The notes under the pieces are model-generated. The model ran no database searches and was not told where the DNA came from. It worked only from the letters and a program-made list of their open reading frames with translations. Of a stretch of 64,000 nt of DNA, positions 1 to 8,207 are shown piece by piece. The translations under genes and the position numbers were made by a program. This DNA is from Gammaproteobacteria bacterium (lineage in GTDB: Bacteria; Pseudomonadota; Gammaproteobacteria; Acidiferrobacterales; SZUA-150): the NCBI GenBank assembly GCA_029880545.1, contig JAOUOD010000007.1:67001-131000 (forward strand), in the 5' to 3' direction. Every line of letters begins with the position of its first letter. Position 1 is the stretch's first letter.

Positions 1-1415
1 CCTGCGCCATTTTTGATGCCCGGGCACAACTGGTAGCCAACGCGCCGCATGTGCCGGTGCACCTGGGTTCCATGGGCGCCAGCGTCGAGCATGTGCTGCG
101 CCAGTGTGCTGACAGCATGCGACCGGGTGATGCCTATGCGCTCAATGACCCTTATCACGGCGGCACGCACTTGCCGGATGTCACCGTGGTGACGCCGGTG
201 TTTGATGCTGCCAGTGAGCAATTATTGTTTTTTGTTGCCAGCCGTGGTCATCACGCCGACATTGGCGGTATTACGCCCGGGTCGATGCCGCCGAACTCAC
301 GTTGCATCGATGAAGAAGGTGTCATGCTGGATTGCCTGGCGATCATGCGGGCGGGCAAGTTTGACGAATCGATGTTACGCGAACAGCTCGAATCCGGCAC
401 TTACCCGGTGCGCAATGTCGAGCAGAACCTGGCCGATTTACGGGCGCAGCTTGGCGCCAACAACCAGGGCGTCAATGCCTTGCTGGGCATGGTGCAACAC
501 TTCGGCCTGGACGTGGTGCAGGCCTATATGCAGCATGTGCAGGACAATGCCGAGCAGGCGGTGCGTGATGTAATTGGCGTGCTGCAGGACGGCAGTTTTG
601 CCGTAGCCATGGATGACGGTGCCGGGATTCATGTTGCCATTACCATCGACCATGATCAGCGCAGGGCGTGCATTGATTTCAGCGGCACCTCGGCGCAGCT
701 GCCTAACAACTTTAATGCGCCTGCCTCCATATGCCATGCCGCCGTATTGTACGTGTTCCGGTCGCTGGTAGACCAGGATATCCCATTGAACGCCGGTTGC
801 CTGAAGCCGCTGGATATCGTGATCCCTGAAGGTTGCCTGCTGAACCCGAAACCGCCGGCGGCGGTGGTGGCGGGCAACGTGGAAACATCGCAGCTGGTTG
901 TCGACGTGTTGTACGGTGCACTGGGCAAGCTGGCGGGCAGCCAGGGTACGATGAATAATGTCACCTTTGGTAATAACCGGTACCAGTACTACGAGACCCT
1001 CGCCGGTGGCATGGGTGCCGGTCCCGAGGGGCATGGTGCCGGACCGATCCAGACGCATATGACCAATTCACGGCTGACTGATCCGGAGGTGCTGGAATGG
1101 CGCTACCCGGTGCGCTTGCAGCAGTTCCGGGTGCGACCGGGTTCCGGGGGCCAGGGTCGATGGCGTGGTGGCGATGGTGCTATCAGGGAAATCTGTTTCC
1201 TGCAGCCCATGACTGCCGCAATTGTCTCGGGAAGGCGAAAAACTGCCGCCCATGGGTTAGGCGGGGGAGAGGCCGGTTTACCCGGTAGTAACGCTGTGAT
1301 TCGCTCTGATGGACAAAAAACGGTGCTTTCAGGCCGTGACCAGGTTGAGATGCAGGCTGGAGACTGCCTGGTAATTGAAACCCCGGGCGGTGGCGGTTAT
1401 GGTGAAACACGATAA
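1..1415 (+). CDS. Hydantoinase B / 5-oxoprolinase C-terminal-type protein (5' partial)
   Basis: The reading frame is open from the first base of the window (first full codon at position 3) and stops at 1415, so the N-terminus lies outside. The protein matches the HyuB family, which with HyuA forms ATP-dependent enzymes that open cyclic amides such as hydantoins or 5-oxoproline. Visible family signatures are VPVHLGSMG near the start, YHGGTHLPDV, a glycine-rich LAGGMGAGP stretch, THMTNSRLTDPEVLEWRYP and RPGSGGQGRWRGGDG, ending in TPGGGGYG. It could be a separate HyuB subunit or the C-terminal half of a fused oxoprolinase; the missing upstream sequence would decide. The substrate cannot be told from this fragment. 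Confidence 0.9.
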   Translation, partial: CAIFDARAQLVANAPHVPVHLGSMGASVEHVLRQCADSMRPGDAYALNDPYHGGTHLPDVTVVTPVFDAASEQLLFFVASRGHHADIGGITPGSMPPNSRCIDEEGVMLDCLAIMRAGKFDESMLREQLESGTYPVRNVEQNLADLRAQLGANNQGVNALLGMVQHFGLDVVQAYMQHVQDNAEQAVRDVIGVLQDGSFAVAMDDGAGIHVAITIDHDQRRACIDFSGTSAQLPNNFNAPASICHAAVLYVFRSLVDQDIPLNAGCLKPLDIVIPEGCLLNPKPPAAVVAGNVETSQLVVDVLYGALGKLAGSQGTMNNVTFGNNRYQYYETLAGGMGAGPEGHGAGPIQTHMTNSRLTDPEVLEWRYPVRLQQFRVRPGSGGQGRWRGGDGAIREICFLQPMTAAIVSGRRKTAAHGLGGGEAGLPGSNAVIRSDGQKTVLSGRDQVEMQAGDCLVIETPGGGGYGETR

Positions 1416-1462
1416 GGCGCGGAACCGTCGAAAACGGAACAAAATCCGGTTTTGTGCGTCCT

Positions 1463-1481
1463 GATAATGATAATCACAAGA
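1463..1481. promoter_or_regulatory. Fur-box-like site
   Basis: The 19 bases start with GATAATGATAATCA, identical to the first 14 positions of the classical Fur consensus (two GATAAT hexamers). By eye 15 of 19 positions agree. A perfect 12-bp palindrome, GAATGATCATTC (1480-1491), follows immediately. The site ends about 20 bases before the ATG at 1501, so an iron-bound Fur dimer there would probably block transcription or initiation. The call is by consensus only. Confidence 0.5.
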
Positions 1482-1500
1482 ATGATCATTCTGAATAGCC

Positions 1501-2148
1501 ATGAGCGCACGTGACTTTATAGCGATAACCGGATTACTGATGACCGTCACCACGGCCACCGTGGCCGACAGCAGCTCTGCCGTGACATCCAGCAAGGGCC
1601 ACGTTGCCGTGTGGAACGGTTTTGTGGACGATGTCCTGGCCCTGCACAAAAAACAGCTAACGCGATACAAGGTCACCACCAGCCGGAAACCGGGTGGCTA
1701 TTTCAATGATCCCGAATTCTATATCGAGGAACGCTTTACTGATTCCGCCACCGGGAACGTGTTGTCGGTGATTCAATGGGAGAAAGCCCACCCCGATCGT
1801 GTTCACTCCATTGATGTCTATGTTCGCGATGACAAGGGCAGGGTAATTCGGGATTATTCAGCGCTGTACCTGACCTTCAGCCGCAACGCGCCGCAGCAGA
1901 CCTTGATCAATCTTCATGCCCATAACGGCAAACTCCACGGCTGGCGCCAGTTTGACGCCTCGGATGAGCGCATCCAGGAACAATGCAAAGGCGAGCTCAA
2001 CGGCAAGCCGGTTATGATTGAGCTGGATGATATGGATCTGCTCGGGGCAACCGACAGGCTGAATAGAATCAGCAACTCACCGGAATACAAGGCCTGCTTC
2101 GAAGGCTTGCCGGAAAACAGTGCCGGCAAGTACCTGACCCCGCAATAG
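1501..2148 (+). CDS. Uncharacterised exported protein, possibly iron-regulated
   Basis: 215 residues. I do not recognise the family. A short hydrophobic N-terminus (IAITGLLMTVTTATVAD, residues 8-24) looks like a signal peptide, which would make it periplasmic. The rest is soluble and mixed, with aromatic and charged stretches such as YFNDPEFYIEERFTDSATG and two lone cysteines (in EQCKGE and KACFEG) that could form a disulfide. There is no clear Shine-Dalgarno before the ATG; the upstream space is taken by a Fur-box-like element. A strong terminator follows, so it is probably a single-gene unit. A role in iron limitation is inference from the box alone. Confidence 0.65.
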   Translation: MSARDFIAITGLLMTVTTATVADSSSAVTSSKGHVAVWNGFVDDVLALHKKQLTRYKVTTSRKPGGYFNDPEFYIEERFTDSATGNVLSVIQWEKAHPDRVHSIDVYVRDDKGRVIRDYSALYLTFSRNAPQQTLINLHAHNGKLHGWRQFDASDERIQEQCKGELNGKPVMIELDDMDLLGATDRLNRISNSPEYKACFEGLPENSAGKYLTPQ

Positions 2149-2202
2149 TCTCGAAGCGAGGTTTCACTGCAACATGCCCGCTTTAATACGCGTGAGACCA
2201 TA

Positions 2203-2236
2203 AAAAAAGCGCACCTGGTTGCAGGTGCGCTTTTTG
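2203..2236. terminator. Bidirectional intrinsic terminator
   Basis: A perfect stem with arms AAAAAGCGCACCTG and CAGGTGCGCTTTTT closes a short loop. The A-run on one side and T-run on the other let it work in both directions. It sits between the convergent exported-protein gene (ending 2148) and the HU gene (ending 2277) and serves both. Confidence 0.9.
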
Positions 2237-2276
2237 GTTTAGCGAATGTTCGCGGGTATTTCGGGTTTGATGGCCC

Positions 2277-2591
2277 TTATACCATGTCCTTCAGAGCCTT
2301 TAACGGGGTTACCTTGACAACGTTACGAGCCGGCTTGGCCTTGAAGGTCATTTCTTCGCCGGTGAACGGGTTGGTGCCCTTGCGAGCCGGAACGGCTGGC
2401 TTCTTGACTACCTTGATTTTCATCAGGCCAGGTACGGTGAATACACCCGGGCCTTTTTTCAGGTCACGCTGGATCAGGGCAGCCAGCGTATCGAAAACGG
2501 CGCTTACGTCTTTCTTGCGAAGTTCGGTTTCCTCGGCGATGTAGTTGAGGATATCGGACTTGGTGGTTGGCTTGGTATTTTTAGCGGCCAT
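2277..2591 (-). CDS. HU/IHF-family DNA-binding protein
   Basis: 104 residues, slightly longer than classical HU (about 90). It shows the HU plan: N-terminal helices (residues 10-45, KSDILNYIAEETELRKKDVS), the turn VPGLMKIKV corresponding to the usual GFGTF region, a beta-arm with TNPFTGEE in place of the usual RNPQTGE, and a closing helix TPLKALKDMV. Such proteins bind and bend DNA as dimers in the nucleoid. The ATG has a good ribosome site (AGGAG, 6 bases upstream). It stands alone between a bidirectional terminator and a 360-base intergenic region. It is one of three HU-type domains in the window and the most HU-like overall. Confidence 0.9.
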   Translation of the reverse strand: MAAKNTKPTTKSDILNYIAEETELRKKDVSAVFDTLAALIQRDLKKGPGVFTVPGLMKIKVVKKPAVPARKGTNPFTGEEMTFKAKPARNVVKVTPLKALKDMV

Positions 2592-2951
2592 CGATCACTC
2601 CTAGTTATCTTGTCCATTAAGTTAATGATGAAGGAAAGGGTTCGGGTTTGTTTCCTTGTGGGCGTAAGCTAGCACAGGTTTGCGCCAAAATGGTAGACCT
2701 AAAACCAAAAAAATGTCGTTTCCAGCCTGTATTTTCAGGGGTCTGAAGGATGGGCGGTTGCATGAGTTTGTCAAACGGTGATGCGCCGGGTGTTTCACAG
2801 TAAGCCAATTTGTACGGATTGTGTTTTAAGCTGTGAATTTAGAATGGCTTTTTGTCTATTAATATTCGCTAATGTAGCACGCTTAACAGCTAGGGATTGA
2901 CGGGCTTGATGATATAGTAAGTGCACCAGATACGAGGCAAGAAGAAACGCG
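2592..2951. other. Intergenic region between divergent HU and Aas-like genes
   Basis: 360 bases separate the divergently transcribed HU gene and the acyltransferase gene. It must hold promoters in both directions, but I see no -35/-10 pair that is convincing on either strand; a TTGACG at 2897 and a TATAGT near 2913 are too closely spaced. No RNA gene, repeat or credible small ORF was found. Confidence 0.5.
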
Positions 2952-4775
2952 GTGCTGAGAGCAACTGTTAGATTCCTGGTACGCCTTCTGTTCCGCGTTC
3001 GCGTGATTGGAAGCGAGCACTATCAAGCCACCCAGCGCCAGGCTGATGGCCGAACACTGATTGTCGCCAATCACACTTCCTTTATTGACGGCCTGTTGTT
3101 GACCGTGTTTGTCCCTGACAGGTTGTGTTTCGCCGTCAACACCCAGATCGCTGAACAATGGTGGGCGCGGCTGGGATTATTTTTTGTCGATTTTGTTACC
3201 CTGGATACCAGCCGGCCGTTTGCCTTGCGTTCGCTGGTCAGCCAGGTTCGCCAGGGCAGGAAGGTGGTGGTTTTTCCGGAAGGGCGCATCACATTAACCG
3301 GCACATTGATGAAGGTGTACCCGGGTTCAGTGCTGGTGGTGGATCATGCCGACGCCCAGATTCTTCCTGTCAGCATTGATGGAGCACAATATTCGCGCAT
3401 GTCACGCATGCGCGGCCGGATTCAGCGTCGTTGGTTTCCGCAAATAAAGATTACCTTCCAGGCCCCGCGGCGTTTGCAACTGGCTTCCCGGTTGTGCGGC
3501 AGGGATCGTCGGGACCAGGGGGTGCGACAACTGGCGAGAATGATGGAGGAGGTTGTCTATTACGGGCGTCGTGAGGGGTGCTCGCTGATGGATGCACTGG
3601 TGAGTGCGCGCACGCTCGCCGGTGGCAGGGCGTTGGCACTGGATGATATTGATCGTCGCCCCTATAGCTACGACCGCCTGATTGAAACCGTGATTCTGTT
3701 GGCCCGGGATATGCGCGTACGCAACCGGGAGCCCGGTGCAGTGGCAGCATTGTTGTTGCCCAATACCGCTCCGGCGGTGATATCTGTGCTCGCGGCATTT
3801 TATGCACGTATACCTATTGTGATCCTGGATACGACTGAGTCGGTGAATCACGTTCGCGATACCTGCCGACAGGCAGGGGTTGACTGCCTGTATACGGCAC
3901 GCCGGTTTACCGAAATGTCGGGAACCGATTTTTCTGCATTGGCCGAATCGGTGGATATGGTTTACCTGGAAGATGTGCGTGATAGCCTGAATGTTGTCCA
4001 ACGACTGTCGGCGAGACTGCAGCGCCTGCTGCTGCAGTGGCGCCTGCTGTCGCCGGGACGAGATTCGAACCAGTCTGCCGCCTGCCTGTTGCCGGTGAAA
4101 CCGGATGGCCACGGGCAATTGCTTCGATATGAGGAATCCATGCTCCTGGCTAGGTGTCGCCAGGTTACGACGCGGCTGGATGTCGGTCCGCATGACGTGG
4201 TAATGAATCCCTGGCCTTTGCATAATCCCTACAGTCTCGTTGCCGGACTGTTTCTGCCGTTGACCAATGGCGCAAGCCTGGCGGTCTACCCGAGCGCCGC
4301 ACACCATCGAATTGTCCCGGAAATGGCCTATGAGTTCGGCGCGACAATTCTATTGGCGGATTCTGACAGCCTTGCCGGGTATCGACAGTTGGCGCACCCT
4401 TATGATTTCTACGCTACCCGGTTCGCGTTTGTCGCCGGCCAGCTGCCCGCTGCCGATGAAGTCGACGACTGGCTGCAGCGATTCGGTGTACGCTTGTTTG
4501 GCAGCCTGGGGTCCATGGAAGCGGGTTCAGTCGTGGCCTTGAATACACCCTTGTTTCATCGCGCAGGCAGTTTTGGTCGATTACTTCCCGGGCTGGATTT
4601 TCGGCTGGCGCCGGAGGCGGGATTGCCCGAAGGTTCAGGGCGCCTGTGCCTGCGTGGCGCCGGGTTGCCAGGGTTGGACCCGGCGGCAGAATCTGTTTCC
4701 GGTCAAGAGCTTCGCTGGGTGGATACGGGCCGGGTGGTGCGCATGGACGAAGACGGCTACCTGTGGCCGGCCTGA
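2952..4775 (+). CDS. Aas-like PlsC acyltransferase fused to a degenerate, truncated AMP-binding domain
   Basis: 607 residues from a GTG start; E. coli Aas is about 719. Residues 1-200 are a PlsC acyltransferase domain with NHTSFID (H40, D45) and FPEGRITLTGTLMK (107-120), the Aas signature. Residues 230-607 match the Aas acyl-ACP synthetase (LFLPLTNGASLAVYPS, HHRIVPEMAYEFGAT). However, the Ser/Thr/Gly-rich phosphate loop is missing (the region reads SAACLLPVKPDGHGQ), the YGxTE motif has become LGSME, and the protein stops at GYLWPA before the C-terminal lid. Known Aas re-acylates lyso-phosphatidylethanolamine at the inner membrane. Here the acyltransferase half looks active, while the adenylation half probably cannot activate fatty acids. 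The neighbouring frames do not restore the lid. Confidence 0.8.
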   Translation: MLRATVRFLVRLLFRVRVIGSEHYQATQRQADGRTLIVANHTSFIDGLLLTVFVPDRLCFAVNTQIAEQWWARLGLFFVDFVTLDTSRPFALRSLVSQVRQGRKVVVFPEGRITLTGTLMKVYPGSVLVVDHADAQILPVSIDGAQYSRMSRMRGRIQRRWFPQIKITFQAPRRLQLASRLCGRDRRDQGVRQLARMMEEVVYYGRREGCSLMDALVSARTLAGGRALALDDIDRRPYSYDRLIETVILLARDMRVRNREPGAVAALLLPNTAPAVISVLAAFYARIPIVILDTTESVNHVRDTCRQAGVDCLYTARRFTEMSGTDFSALAESVDMVYLEDVRDSLNVVQRLSARLQRLLLQWRLLSPGRDSNQSAACLLPVKPDGHGQLLRYEESMLLARCRQVTTRLDVGPHDVVMNPWPLHNPYSLVAGLFLPLTNGASLAVYPSAAHHRIVPEMAYEFGATILLADSDSLAGYRQLAHPYDFYATRFAFVAGQLPAADEVDDWLQRFGVRLFGSLGSMEAGSVVALNTPLFHRAGSFGRLLPGLDFRLAPEAGLPEGSGRLCLRGAGLPGLDPAAESVSGQELRWVDTGRVVRMDEDGYLWPA

Positions 4776-4811
4776 AGCGCCCGGCGAGTCGTCAAAATTT
4801 GCCAATAATAG

Positions 4812-4839
4812 CTGCAATACCGGGAAATCCGGCTATAAT
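4812..4839 (+). promoter_or_regulatory. Candidate sigma-70 promoter for the fmdB-aspS run
   Basis: A perfect TATAAT lies at 4834-4839 in the context GGCTATAATG, with CTGCAA at 4812-4817 as a weak -35 (spacing 16). It is 88 bases upstream of the FmdB-type start and is the only good promoter match ahead of the fmdB-DUF502-aspS-nudB genes. Confidence 0.55.
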
Positions 4840-4926
4840 GCGGCCCGGCCTGTCATTGTTGCCGGGCTTGGAAAACCGCTGTTCGGGCTCCATATAGGCG
4901 GGAGCACAATTCTGGAGTATAGATTC

Positions 4927-5166
4927 ATGCCGATTTATGAGTATCGCTGCCAATCCTGTGGCCACGAGTTCGAGGCCATGCAGAAAATGAGTGATGACGC
5001 ACTGACCGAGTGCCCGAAGTGCAAGCAGCATGAGCTGAAAAAACTGATTTCTGCCGGCGGCTTTCAATTGAAGGGCGGCGGCTGGTACGAGACGGATTTC
5101 AAAAACAGCAGTAGTGGCTCGGGCAGCAAGGGCGGTTGCGGCGGCGGCGGTTGCGGCTGTCATTGA
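4927..5166 (+). CDS. FmdB-family zinc-ribbon protein
   Basis: 79 residues. The start MPIYEYRCQSCGHEFE is the textbook FmdB/CxxC_CxxC_SSSS beginning. Two CxxC pairs (CQSC near residues 8-11 and CPKC about 30 residues in) should bind one zinc. The tail is rich in Ser, Gly and Cys, ending GGCGGGGCGCH. The same frame is open further upstream to 4573, but the family start, the GGAG upstream and the TATAAT box fix the ATG at 4927. FmdB-type proteins are thought to be small regulators, but the function is not established. It is followed after 73 bases by the DUF502 gene and aspS, a common gammaproteobacterial order. Confidence 0.92.
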   Translation: MPIYEYRCQSCGHEFEAMQKMSDDALTECPKCKQHELKKLISAGGFQLKGGGWYETDFKNSSSGSGSKGGCGGGGCGCH

Positions 5167-5239
5167 TGCCGACCGGAAATATTCGATACCAAGGCGCCCG
5201 ATTGAACGGGCGCCATTAATTTTCAGAACGTAAGGATAC

Positions 5240-5890
5240 ATGGCCATGACCGGATTGCGCCGTTACCTGGTGGCGGGACTGTTGGTCTGGATTCCGCTCG
5301 GTGTTACTTTTGTTATCATCCGGTTCCTGGTGGAGCTCATGGACCGGAGCCTGTTATGGCTGCCGCCACGGCTTCAGCCGGAAGCATTGTTTGGTCTTGC
5401 CATACCCGGCCTGGGTGTTGTTCTGACCGCGGTCGTGGTGCTCGGCACCGGTGTAATTGTCGCCAATTTTTTTGGCCGTCATCTTGTCAGCCTGTGGGAA
5501 CAGTTGCTGGCCAGGATTCCGCTGGTGCGTTCCATCTACTCCGGCGTCAAGCAGGTGGCGGCGACCGTGCTGTCCGGCTCGGGCCAGTCGTTCAGCAAGG
5601 TGGTGCTGGTGGAGTATCCTCGCCGAGATGCCTGGACCCTGGCTTTTGTTACCGGCAGCGTCTGGCCCGGGATTGCCAGGGCTATTGATGCCGATGCCAG
5701 TGAGTTGGTAAGTATTTACGTGCCGACCACGCCCAACCCGACGTCCGGTTTTTTCCTGATGGTGCCGCGCAAGGATATCAGGGAAGTGGACATTTCGGTT
5801 GATGATGGACTGAAGCTGATACTGTCCACCGGTGTGTTGTCACCTGACCAGGTCAGCAAACAAAAAAACAAACGCCAGCAATTGAGCTGA
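5240..5890 (+). CDS. DUF502 family inner-membrane protein
   Basis: 216 residues. Two membrane segments are clear: residues 9-30 ([17 protein letters not shown]) and 55-77 ([20 protein letters not shown]). A soluble C-terminal domain follows, containing [26 protein letters not shown] and [16 protein letters not shown], the recognisable DUF502 signatures. The function of the family is unknown. It sits between the FmdB-type gene and aspS. Two ATG codons (5240 and 5246) are possible starts; the first is kept. The last residues are rich in Lys and Gln. Confidence 0.9.
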   Translation: MAMTGLRRYLVAGLLVWIPLGVTFVIIRFLVELMDRSLLWLPPRLQPEALFGLAIPGLGVVLTAVVVLGTGVIVANFFGRHLVSLWEQLLARIPLVRSIYSGVKQVAATVLSGSGQSFSKVVLVEYPRRDAWTLAFVTGSVWPGIARAIDADASELVSIYVPTTPNPTSGFFLMVPRKDIREVDISVDDGLKLILSTGVLSPDQVSKQKNKRQQLS

Positions 5891-5927
5891 TGCAGGCGGG
5901 AACATATATTATTTTCAGGAAACGAAC

Positions 5928-7721
5928 ATGCGTACGCTTTACTGTGGAGAAATAAACGAAACCCATATTGATCAAACCGTCACGCTGTGCGGCTGGGTGC
6001 ATAATCGTCGTGATCATGGTGGCGTTATCTTTATTGATCTGCGTGATCGCGAAGGCCTGGCACAGGTGGTCATTGATCCGGATACGCCCGAGGCCTTCAG
6101 CCTTGCCGAAAGCGCGCGCAGCGAATTTGTTCTGCGTATTACCGGTATGGTGCGCCGTCGTCCCGCCGGTACCGAAAACAAGGAACGCCCCACCGGCATG
6201 GTTGAAGTGCTGGTCAAGCAACTGGAAGTGCTGAACCGTTCCGAGCCGCTGCCATTCCAGATGGATGACAGTGATATTACCGAGGCAGTGCGCCTCAAGT
6301 ATCGCTACCTGGATCTGCGCCGTGATTTCATGCATCGGAATCTCCGCCTGCGTCACAAGGTTACGCAGACTATGCGCCGTTTTCTCGAGGACCAGGGATT
6401 TATTGAAATTGAAACCCCGATGCTGACCAGGTCCACGCCGGAAGGCGCCCGAGATTACCTGGTACCCAGTCGTACCCACCCGGGCAATTTCTTTGCCTTG
6501 CCGCAATCACCGCAGCTGTTCAAGCAGTTATTGATGGTGGCCGGCTTCGAAAAATATTTCCAGGTTACGCGCTGCTTCCGTGATGAAGATTTGCGTGCTG
6601 ATCGCCAGCCCGAATTCACGCAGCTGGATATCGAGATGGCTTTCATTGATGAAGAACAGGTCATGGGATTGATGGAAGACATGATCCGCAACCTGTTCCG
6701 CACGATACTGAACGTGGAGTTGCCGAACCCGCTGCCGCGTATTACCTATGCCGAGTCCATGAACCGCTATGGCGTTGACCGCCCGGATCTGCGCATCCCG
6801 CTGGAACTGGTGGAAGTGGGCGACCTGATGCAGGACGTGGAATTCAAGGTATTCTCCGGTCCGGCAAAAAGCGAATCCGGCCGTGTCGCTGCGCTGCGTG
6901 TACCCAGGGGCGGTGAACTCAGTCGCAAACAAATTGATGACTATACAACCTACGTCGGGGAATACGGCGCCAAGGGCCTGGCCTATATCAAGGTCAATGA
7001 AATCGCCAACGGTCGTGACGGACTGCAATCACCGATACTCAAGTTCCTGCCCGATGAGGCAATCAGTGAAATTCTTGGTCGTACCGGTGCGCAGGATGGC
7101 GACCTGGTATTCTTTGGCGCCGATCATGCCAGCATTGTTAACGATGCACTGGGTGCCTTGCGTATCCGCCTGGGCCATGACATGGGCCTGGTTGAAAAGG
7201 CCTGGAAACCGGTCTGGGTTGTGGACTTCCCCATGTTCGAATACGACGCCGACGCCAAGCGATACAAGGCACTGCATCACCCGTTCACGGCTCCGGCCAA
7301 TGATGACATGAGCAGTTTTGATCCTGCCAATGCACTGTCACGCGCCTATGACATGGTGCTGAACGGCAGCGAGATCGGTGGTGGCTCGATTCGTATTCAT
7401 CGCCAGGACGTGCAGCAGCATGTATTCGAAACTCTTGGTATTGATGAAGCCGAAGCCAATGAAAAATTCAGCTTCCTGCTTGAGGCATTGAAGTTCGGTG
7501 CGCCGCCCCACGGCGGTATTGCCTTTGGCCTCGATCGCGTGGTGACGCTGATGGCGGGCCTCGATTCCATTCGTGACGTGATTGCGTTCCCGAAAACACA
7601 AAAGGCATCCTGCCTGCTGACACATGCGCCGAGTTATATTGAAGACATTCAGCTGCGCGAGCTGAACGTCAAGCTGCGCAAGCCAGTCGAAAAATCCGAA
7701 CCAGGCCAAAAGGCCGGCTGA
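5928..7721 (+). CDS. aspS: Aspartyl-tRNA synthetase
   Basis: 597 residues, the usual bacterial length. It charges tRNA-Asp in the cytoplasm. The N-terminal OB-fold anticodon domain begins [24 protein letters not shown]. Class II motif 2 is [18 protein letters not shown] (about residue 220), the bacterial GAD insertion domain fills the middle, and motif 3 is [13 protein letters not shown] near residue 530. The ATG follows a CAGGAAAC ribosome site. The stop codon overlaps the ATG of nudB by one base, so the two are translationally coupled. Whether it also charges tRNA-Asn cannot be judged from the sequence alone. Confidence 0.97.
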   Translation: MRTLYCGEINETHIDQTVTLCGWVHNRRDHGGVIFIDLRDREGLAQVVIDPDTPEAFSLAESARSEFVLRITGMVRRRPAGTENKERPTGMVEVLVKQLEVLNRSEPLPFQMDDSDITEAVRLKYRYLDLRRDFMHRNLRLRHKVTQTMRRFLEDQGFIEIETPMLTRSTPEGARDYLVPSRTHPGNFFALPQSPQLFKQLLMVAGFEKYFQVTRCFRDEDLRADRQPEFTQLDIEMAFIDEEQVMGLMEDMIRNLFRTILNVELPNPLPRITYAESMNRYGVDRPDLRIPLELVEVGDLMQDVEFKVFSGPAKSESGRVAALRVPRGGELSRKQIDDYTTYVGEYGAKGLAYIKVNEIANGRDGLQSPILKFLPDEAISEILGRTGAQDGDLVFFGADHASIVNDALGALRIRLGHDMGLVEKAWKPVWVVDFPMFEYDADAKRYKALHHPFTAPANDDMSSFDPANALSRAYDMVLNGSEIGGGSIRIHRQDVQQHVFETLGIDEAEANEKFSFLLEALKFGAPPHGGIAFGLDRVVTLMAGLDSIRDVIAFPKTQKASCLLTHAPSYIEDIQLRELNVKLRKPVEKSEPGQKAG

Positions 7722-8179
7722 TGCACATTCCTGACGGGGAGCCATACAAGCGACCCGAGTCAGTGCTGGTGGTGGTGTATACTGCCACCGGCAAAGTGTT
7801 ATTGCTGCGACGCGTGGACCACGCTGATTTCTGGCAGTCCGTGACCGGATCCATGAACCGGGACGAGGTCGATCCGTACCACACCGCCATTCGTGAACTC
7901 AGGGAAGAGACCGGCATTGTTGTTAACGGCAATCTTGTCGATCTCGAAATTGCCAATCGCTATGAAATCTTCCCCGAGTGGCGCTACCGCTACGAACCCG
8001 GCGTGACACACAATACCGAGCATGCCTTTTCACTGAAACTTGCTGACATATGTGATGTGGTTATCAACCCGGCCGAACACAGTGATGCGTGCTGGTTGTC
8101 TTTCGAGGAAGCAACAAGGCGGCTGGCATCGTGGACCAATCGCGAGGTCGTGGAGTATATCGATCGAAATGGTTTATGA
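7721..8179 (+). CDS. nudB: Dihydroneopterin triphosphate diphosphatase (Nudix)
   Basis: 152 residues. It removes pyrophosphate from dihydroneopterin triphosphate in folate synthesis. The Nudix box runs GSMNRDEVDPYHTAIRELRE then ETGI, with one residue more than the canonical spacing between the first Glu and the REL motif. The start KRPESVLVVVYT and the middle FPEWRYRYEPGVTHNTEHAF match NudB. The gene starts on the last base of aspS. In E. coli nudB is followed by yebC; here a 2.7-kb block lies between them. Confidence 0.9.
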   Translation: MHIPDGEPYKRPESVLVVVYTATGKVLLLRRVDHADFWQSVTGSMNRDEVDPYHTAIRELREETGIVVNGNLVDLEIANRYEIFPEWRYRYEPGVTHNTEHAFSLKLADICDVVINPAEHSDACWLSFEEATRRLASWTNREVVEYIDRNGL

Positions 8180-8207
8180 CCGGTATTGACTGCCTGGTGA
8201 GATGAGT

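Noticed and set aside
438-1058. Long minus-strand open frame
   Set aside because: It lies wholly inside the hydantoinase-B-type gene, has no family likeness and no ribosome site; it is a shadow of GC-rich codon use.
3402-4307. 301-residue minus-strand open frame within the Aas-like gene
   Set aside because: Antisense to a clear protein family; composition is rich in His/Gln/Arg as expected for a shadow frame.
4776-4926. Possible frameshifted remainder of the Aas C-terminal lid
   Set aside because: I read both other frames after 4775; neither continues with lid-type residues, and a promoter for the next gene is already present at 4834. So the gene truly ends there.
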